Position numbers and translations under genes: made by a program
Part shown: one piece after another, positions 13,525 to 15,981 of the stretch
Layout: every line of letters begins with the position of its first letter
How positions within the stretch are numbered: position 1 is the first letter of the stretch
NCBI GenBank assembly: GCA_910586875.1
Contig: CAJUJI010000058.1
Span: 1 to 15,981, forward strand
Direction: 5' to 3'
DNA: 15,981 bases
From: an uncultured Anaerotruncus sp.
GTDB taxonomy: Bacteria; Bacillota; Clostridia; Oscillospirales; Ruminococcaceae
The notes under the pieces: generated by a model
Database searches by the model: none
What the model saw: only the letters and a program-made list of their open reading frames with translations
What the model was told of the DNA's origin: nothing

Positions 13525-15204
13525 TTACTGATATACATTATAGTTGATGGAATCCTTTAGCTGGAACTTATCAAGCAGATTGCGCAATACCTGTGCCTGA
13601 CTGGAAAGCTCCTCGCTTGCGGCCGCACTCTCCTGTGAGGTTGCGGAGTTGTTCTGTACCACGCTGGAAATCTGGGTAATTCCTTCACTGATACCGCTGA
13701 TGGAGCCAGCCTGCTCTGCCGATGCTTCGGAGATCTGCCGCACGCGCGTAATCACGATCTGCGCGCCCTCCACCACATCACTGAGCGCCTGCTGGGTCGA
13801 TTCGGTCAGCTGCACACCATTGTCAACCGCATCCAAAGTTTTGGCTATCAGTTCTGATGTACTCTTTGCTGCCTCGCCGCTCTTGGCCGCAAGGTTGCGC
13901 ACCTCGTCTGCCACGACTGCAAAGCCTTTGCCTGCTGCGCCCGCACGCGCCGCCTCAACCGCTGCATTCAGTGCAAGGATATTGGTCTGGAATGCGATAT
14001 CCTCAATGGTCTTGATGATATGCCCAATTTCGTTGGAGCAACTGCTGATCTGGTTCATCGCCTTGGACATCTCCTGCATCTGCTGGTTGCAAAGTCCAAT
14101 CTGCCGCTCTACCTGATCCACCCGTTCACTGGTTTCATTCGCATTTTTCGCATTGCTGCTAATCTGCTGGGAAACCAGATTCACTGTATTTACCAGATTA
14201 TCAATCTCATTGGCCTGCTCGGTTGCACCCTGTGCAAGCGCCTGCGCACCGCTAGAAACATGTTCTGCACCATTGCCAACCTGAATTGCGACCGATTGAA
14301 TCTGTGCCATTGTGTCATTGAGCTGCTGCAAAATGGCATCGGTCGACTTGCGGATTTCAATAAAGTCTCCGATATAATCCAGCTGCGGATCACGTGTCAG
14401 ATCTCCTTGAGAAATCGAGTTGAGGTTCTGCGAAATATCCGCGATATACATAGCCAGTGTCTTCGCTGCCTGATTGAGGCTTTGAGCCAATATTCCAATT
14501 TCATCCTTGTTGCGCACATTGATCTCAAAGTCCAGCTTACCCTGAGAAAGCAGCTGGCTATCTGCTGTGATCACCTCAATCGGGCGCACAATCTGTGCCA
14601 TTACATACCGGATTAGCAGAACGCTTGCAATGACAATCAGTAAAATGCTGACAAATGCCACCCATGTAGTAATCGAAATCGCAAGCAATAGCTGCCTTTC
14701 ATTGTTCTGTACCAACGCTTTGCTGTTGTTGACCACCTGATCCAACAGAGCAACCAGCTTGCTGACATTTGTTTTGGTCTGATTGAGATAAACATCCTCT
14801 GCCTGCTGGTGATTGCTCTTGTTTAAATTGATGATCTCGGTAGCCGACTTATGGATTTCCTGGTGCAACGGGATCATCTGATCCATCAACGCACTGAGCT
14901 GCTGATCCTCGAGCGTTGCACGGTCGGTATTATACAGCCATTTTCCCAGATCACAAGCTGTATAATCGGTGCTACCGGTAAATTCCGTATCAAAGCTGAT
15001 GGCGGAACTTAAATTTTCAATCCAGCTGAAATGCGCCTTTTCCGCAGCCAGCGCCATCGTATGAATTTCGGTTGCAGCGGTTGTAGATTTACTGAAACGC
15101 TTAATCATCCTGAGTCCAGTGATCATAACCGCGCCGCTCACAACTACGACAATAAAAATAACTGCTACTCGCATCCACACTGCTCTTTTTATTGAATTGT
15201 TCAT
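13525..15204 (-). CDS. Methyl-accepting chemotaxis protein with extracytoplasmic CZB-like sensor
   Basis: A 559-residue chemoreceptor. TM1 is about residues 12-31 and TM2 about 172-198; the region between them faces outward and is helical. It holds H58-x2-W61, C84-D-L-G87-K-W89-L-Y and H114-x3-H118, the order and spacing of the zinc-binding CZB domain (three His, one Cys). HAMP follows (about 199-253), then the signalling domain with the hairpin tip EDIAFQTNILALNAAVEAAR and GKGFAVVADEVRNLAAKSGE. No CheR-docking pentapeptide is seen at the end. It would relay a signal to CheA/CheW. No other chemotaxis gene is present, as is common for scattered receptors. The ribosome binding site is moderate (AGGG, 8 bases from ATG), and the gene has its own promoter at 15257-15285. 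Confidence 0.93.
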   Translation of the reverse strand: MNNSIKRAVWMRVAVIFIVVVVSGAVMITGLRMIKRFSKSTTAATEIHTMALAAEKAHFSWIENLSSAISFDTEFTGSTDYTACDLGKWLYNTDRATLEDQQLSALMDQMIPLHQEIHKSATEIINLNKSNHQQAEDVYLNQTKTNVSKLVALLDQVVNNSKALVQNNERQLLLAISITTWVAFVSILLIVIASVLLIRYVMAQIVRPIEVITADSQLLSQGKLDFEINVRNKDEIGILAQSLNQAAKTLAMYIADISQNLNSISQGDLTRDPQLDYIGDFIEIRKSTDAILQQLNDTMAQIQSVAIQVGNGAEHVSSGAQALAQGATEQANEIDNLVNTVNLVSQQISSNAKNANETSERVDQVERQIGLCNQQMQEMSKAMNQISSCSNEIGHIIKTIEDIAFQTNILALNAAVEAARAGAAGKGFAVVADEVRNLAAKSGEAAKSTSELIAKTLDAVDNGVQLTESTQQALSDVVEGAQIVITRVRQISEASAEQAGSISGISEGITQISSVVQNNSATSQESAAASEELSSQAQVLRNLLDKFQLKDSINYNVYQ

Positions 15205-15256
15205 GAATTCAACCCTACCCTTTCTGATGATGTGGGATTGCTTTTTCTAATTTTTT

Positions 15257-15285
15257 ATTATACTTGAAAACCGTTCCTTTTTCAA
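15257..15285 (-). promoter_or_regulatory. Promoter of the chemoreceptor gene
   Basis: On the minus strand a -35 TTGAAA (15285-15280), a 17-base spacer and a perfect -10 TATAAT (15262-15257), about 50 bases before the ATG. This is a housekeeping-type promoter, not the flagellar sigma-28/sigma-D type often seen for chemotaxis genes. Confidence 0.75.
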
Positions 15286-15426
15286 TCATTTTTTATAGGA
15301 TAACACCACTTATTTTTTCCATTTATAAAACATAGCCAGTTGCCCCTATGGAAAGTTTTCAGGCACCTAGCAAAAAACACAAGAAAGATTTGTACAATAT
15401 TCCTATTTTTATTTGTATGCAGAACT

Positions 15427-15435
15427 TGGTATAAT
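15427..15435 (+). promoter_or_regulatory. Extended -10 promoter of the cupin gene
   Basis: TGG-TATAAT is a perfect extended -10 (TGn plus TATAAT). The region 17 bases upstream is only T-rich, with no clear -35. The leader to the cupin ATG would be about 88 bases. Confidence 0.6.
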
Positions 15436-15529
15436 AGCCACAGAGTAGCGCTTTGCGATTTGCAGCGCCGCCACAAAGAAAAATACCGAGGCTACAGCGT
15501 TATGGCTGGAGCAGAAAGAGGGTCTTTTC

Positions 15530-15946
15530 ATGTTCTACAAATACGATTTTGCCAATACGATCCCTGTACCAGAGCCGTTTAAGCGTTATATGACGCCGAT
15601 TTTCATGGGGGACGACAAAATTATCACCGAAAGCAATTTTTCCATCCATATGACCGAATGGGAGCCTGGCTGTGAAATCGATGAACACTCCCACCCCACC
15701 GATATGGAGGCTATGTACTGCATTTCCGGCCACGGTGAATGCTGGATCAACGGCGAGCACCACGATTTTGTTCCCGACACCTTGATGGTCGCGCCGCCCA
15801 CCATCCCGCACAGGATCCGCAACAACGGTACCGAGATGCTGCGTGTACTATGCGTCTTTTCCCGACCGATCACCGGCGAGGGACTGCGCAAACGCGCAAT
15901 GGAAGCGGTAGAGGCAAATCAAAAAGCTGCAAAAGCAGACGCATAA
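15530..15946 (+). CDS. Small cupin-domain protein
   Basis: A 138-residue single-cupin protein. Motif 1 fits the consensus exactly: G47-x5-H53-x-H55-x4-E60-x6-G67. Motif 2 is seen as P89-x-T-x-x-H94-x3-N98, with Thr for the usual Gly. H53, H55, E60 and H94 would bind one metal ion, so the protein is probably an active metal cupin rather than a bare fold. Functions in this family range from isomerases and dioxygenases to sensors, and no neighbour narrows it. GAGGG lies about 7 bases before the ATG. The C-terminal 20 residues are a charged, alanine-rich helix. The 35 bases after its stop show no terminator before the window ends. Confidence 0.88.
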   Translation: MFYKYDFANTIPVPEPFKRYMTPIFMGDDKIITESNFSIHMTEWEPGCEIDEHSHPTDMEAMYCISGHGECWINGEHHDFVPDTLMVAPPTIPHRIRNNGTEMLRVLCVFSRPITGEGLRKRAMEAVEANQKAAKADA

Positions 15947-15981
15947 AGGTCACACTCACCTATTAAAAGTGCATGCTGGGC

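Larger units (their letters stand above)
15205..15529. other. Divergent intergenic region between the chemoreceptor and the cupin
   Basis: A 325-base AT-rich stretch with no gene that I can support. It carries the chemoreceptor promoter (15257-15285) and the cupin promoter (15427-15435). The cupin leader has a short GCGCT/AGCGC inverted repeat near 15447-15467 without a T run. I found no tRNA, riboswitch core or terminator in it. Confidence 0.6.

Noticed and set aside
14020..14616. 198-codon plus-strand open frame opposite the chemoreceptor
   Set aside because: The chemoreceptor frame contains invariant MCP motifs throughout; the opposite frame has no recognisable features.
15205..15330. Flagellar sigma-D/28 promoter for the chemoreceptor
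   Set aside because: No TAAA-N15-GCCGATAA-like element was seen, while TTGAAA-17-TATAAT fits the housekeeping consensus well.
1..15981. CRISPR arrays, insertion sequences, phage genes, tRNA or rRNA genes
   Set aside because: No spaced direct repeats, transposase or integrase motifs, tRNA cloverleaf with CCA-type end, or rRNA-like segments were recognised.

Overview
The window looks like chromosome from an anaerobic member of the Bacillota, probably a clostridium of about 50% G+C. This rests on strong AGGAGG-type ribosome binding sites, many TTGACA/TATAAT-type promoters, a single-cluster ferredoxin, a beta subunit of a biotin-dependent Na+-pump decarboxylase, and a MoeA-like protein with a cysteine-rich tail of a type I associate with Clostridia. 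The genus is not decidable from sequence alone. No rRNA, tRNA, CRISPR array, insertion sequence or phage gene was seen.

Layout, left to right. (1) 1-1487: a minus-strand run of GNAT acetyltransferase, zinc-ribbon Nudix hydrolase and small 4Fe-4S ferredoxin, ending in a perfect hairpin terminator. Two unexplained hairpins lie to its left. (2) 1492-3706: a plus-strand UvrD/PcrA-type helicase with its own extended -10 promoter, ending in a bidirectional terminator. (3) 11204-3788, minus strand: one long, tightly packed run of guaD, moeA-like, moaC, moaA, MOSC, mogA, modA, modB, modC. Six of the eight junctions overlap or are within 3 bases. It joins molybdate import (ModABC), molybdopterin synthesis and metal insertion (MoaA, MoaC, MogA, MoeA-like), a possible sulfur-handling protein (MOSC) and guanine deaminase, which makes xanthine. 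The likely purpose is to supply a molybdenum hydroxylase such as xanthine dehydrogenase, whose structural genes are not here. MoaD and MoaE are also absent from the window.

(4) 11093-11995: a GntR/UTRA regulator divergent from guaD. A perfect 14-base palindrome lies where it could control both directions. (5) 13506-11992, minus strand: a Na+-translocating decarboxylase beta subunit followed by a 45-residue single-membrane-span protein resembling the gamma subunit. They are preceded by a TTGACA-17-TATAGT promoter and a leader that carries a GGGGAGTAG block, known from yybP-ykoY manganese riboswitches, and ends in a terminator hairpin placed before the ribosome binding site. This leader is the most interesting element of the window. 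(6) 15285-13525, minus strand: a methyl-accepting chemotaxis protein whose extracytoplasmic domain has the residue pattern of a zinc-binding CZB domain. (7) 15427-15946: a small plus-strand cupin.
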